From NCBI GenBank assembly GCA_963798455.1, contig CAWCTD010000003.1, forward strand, positions 1,984,001-2,048,000: a stretch of DNA of 64,000 nt, written 5' to 3'. The DNA comes from CAWCTD01 sp963798455 (GTDB lineage Bacteria > Acidobacteriota > Terriglobia > Bryobacterales > Bryobacteraceae). The notes under the pieces were generated by a model, which saw only the letters and a list, made by a program, of their open reading frames with translations, searched no databases and was not told the DNA's origin. This document shows positions 62,766-64,000 of the stretch, piece by piece. The translations under genes were made by a program, and so were the position numbers. Position 1 is the first letter of the stretch, and every line of letters starts with the position of its first letter.

Positions 62766-63551
62766 ATGGTTGATGCGGCTCCAGGCATCCTGGCTCGAAT
62801 TGTCCAACACAAACGTGGAGAACTGGCGCAGCTTGCCGCCACCCGCGGCCAGTGGGAGAGCAGTGCTTTCGATGGCATTTCCCTGCGGCGGGATTTCGCC
62901 TTGGCGCTCCGCTCGAAGACACCCGCCATCATTGCCGAGATCGAGAAGGCCTCCCCGAGCAAGGGCTTGCTGGCCGGCGACTTTAGTCCGCAGGCGATCG
63001 CGCGGGATTATGAGCGCGGCGGCGCGGCGGCGCTCTCCGTTCTCACGGACCAGGAGTTCTTCCAGGGAAGTCTCTCCGACCTTTGCGCCGCCCGCCAGGC
63101 GACCGGACTCCCGGTGCTCCGCAAGGACTTCGTCCTGGAGGAGATCCAGATCGCCGAAGCGGCGGCCCACAACGCGGATGCGGTACTGCTGATCGTGGCC
63201 ATTCTTTCTCTCAACCGGCTGCGGCAGTTGCGCGAATACGCCGCCGGTTTTCACATGGCGGCGCTGGTCGAGGTGCACGACGACCGTGAACTAGAAATCG
63301 CGCTGGCCTCGGGAGCCCAGATGGTCGGCGTAAACAACCGCGACTTGCGCACGTTCGAGGTTTCGCTCGACACGTCCTTGAGGCTGGCCGAGCGAATCCC
63401 GCCGGGCGTCGTGAAGGTGAGCGAGAGCGGGATCGGGTCCTCCGACGACATTCGCCGTCTGCGCGGGGCCGGCTTCGATGCCTTCCTGGTCGGTGAGCAC
63501 CTGGTCCGGGCGGCGGATCGCGCGCAGGCTCTGCGAGCGCTCGTGGCATGA
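62766..63551 (+). CDS. trpC: indole-3-glycerol phosphate synthase
   Basis: The 261-residue TIM barrel has IIAEIEKASPSKGLL with catalytic residues, AAALSVLTDQEFFQG, VLRKDFVLEEIQIAEAAAHN with lysine and glutamate of the active site, VGVNNRDLRTFEV and VKVSESGIGS. It closes CdRP into indole glycerol phosphate for tryptophan. The length and motifs are standard. trpF follows after 114 bp of spacer that contains a repeat. Confidence 0.94.
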   Translation: MVDAAPGILARIVQHKRGELAQLAATRGQWESSAFDGISLRRDFALALRSKTPAIIAEIEKASPSKGLLAGDFSPQAIARDYERGGAAALSVLTDQEFFQGSLSDLCAARQATGLPVLRKDFVLEEIQIAEAAAHNADAVLLIVAILSLNRLRQLREYAAGFHMAALVEVHDDRELEIALASGAQMVGVNNRDLRTFEVSLDTSLRLAERIPPGVVKVSESGIGSSDDIRRLRGAGFDAFLVGEHLVRAADRAQALRALVA

Positions 63552-63579
63552 TGGAGGTACTCGCGGAATTCGCATGCAA

Positions 63580-63600
63580 CCGCTCCCTCACGGTCGCGGC
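63580..63600. repeat. dispersed 21-bp repeat, copy 2
   Basis: The same 21 bases as at 28020-28040 with one difference, here in the gap between trpC and trpF. The copies sit in unrelated surroundings, one in the phage-type cassette and one in a housekeeping operon. Confidence 0.4.
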
Positions 63601-63665
63601 TCTATATCGGTCCCCGAGCCGCGCGCGTCAGCAAGCGGTCTTTCAACGAGTTCCGCAGGTGCCTC

Positions 63666-64000
63666 ATGATGGTTAAGATCTGCGGCATCACCAACCGAGA
63701 GGACGCTCTCGCCGCGTCAGAGGGCGGAGCGGCCGCGCTTGGTTTCAACTTCTATCCGGCCAGCCCGCGCTACATCCCGCCCGAGGAGGCCGCGCGCATT
63801 TCCGAGGTCCTGCCGGCTGGCGTCTGGAAGGTGGGCGTTTTCGTCAACGCCTCTCCGGATGACATCGCCCGGATCCAAAGGGTTGCGGCTCTCGACGTGG
63901 CGCAACTGCACGGCGATGAGCCGCCCTCGCCGCTGCCGTCAGGCATTCGTGTCTGGAAGGCTTTCAGGGTCGACGATTCCTTTGGGCCATCGAGGATGGA
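63666..64000 (+). CDS. trpF: phosphoribosylanthranilate isomerase (partial, N-terminus)
   Basis: The frame starts at ATG 63666 (or 63669) and runs off the right edge, giving 111 residues. VKICGITNREDALAASEGGA carries the active-site cysteine, followed by LGFNFYPASPRYIPPEEAAR and KVGVFVNASPDDIARI, then LDVAQLHGDE. It isomerises PRA to CdRP, the substrate of TrpC. A fused or following trpB and trpA would lie beyond the window. Confidence 0.9.
   Translation, partial: MMVKICGITNREDALAASEGGAAALGFNFYPASPRYIPPEEAARISEVLPAGVWKVGVFVNASPDDIARIQRVAALDVAQLHGDEPPSPLPSGIRVWKAFRVDDSFGPSRM

Overview
High-GC bacterial chromosome, most likely an acidobacterium of the Bryobacterales/Solibacter type. This is an inference from gene content: a VWFA-related protein of the acidobacterial kind, a ThuA-like secreted protein, a periplasmic-type RraA relative, lysine-rich 52-residue proteins and several PIN toxin modules. 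No rRNA, tRNA or CRISPR array was recognised.

Layout. 1-5146: start of a CheB-type chemotaxis fusion (runs off the left edge), a ThuA-like protein, a DUF72 gene divergent from lexA, then DinB-family protein, prmA and a tiny basic protein. 5150-7830 is a scrap zone: a nested palindromic element, a complete IS701-type insertion sequence abutting the end of a PilZ gene, a shortened copy of part of uvrD, and a gene remnant. 7890-14413: a RHH/PIN toxin-antitoxin pair, uvrD with an overlapping basic mini-gene, an APC permease, a GNAT enzyme and an AbrB/PIN pair with a clear operator palindrome. 14452-24150, all on the minus strand: branched-chain amino acid genes ilvB-ilvN-ilvC-cimA behind what reads as a complete transcription attenuator (leader peptide, pause hairpin, antiterminator, terminator), followed by a membrane protein, a quinone oxidoreductase, an aminopeptidase P, accB and accC.

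24419-38299 is the most unusual part: a compact, one-direction phage head and tail cassette (terminase, portal, scaffold, capsid, connectors, tail tube, a frameshifting tail-chaperone pair, a very short tape-measure-like protein, two related distal tail proteins and a 1309-residue tail hub) with no integrase, replication or lysis gene seen. It resembles a gene transfer agent or a domesticated or decayed siphovirus. The last 105 bp of the hub gene occur again at 41553-41657, bracketing 3.3 kb of cargo that includes a DNA methyltransferase and a small RHH protein.

41765-64000 is ordinary chromosome: VWFA protein, Memo-like protein, a serine hydrolase/NamZ-type fusion, an AT-hook-like small protein, an APC permease with a sodium symporter, a secreted repeat protein, a DUF151 nuclease, miaB, a methyltransferase with DUF58 protein, nitroreductase, a frameshifted Mut7-C gene, a secreted CocE-type hydrolase, a third PIN module, a TAT-exported enolase-superfamily protein, an O-methyltransferase, an RraA-like protein, and trpC-trpF (trpF cut by the right edge).
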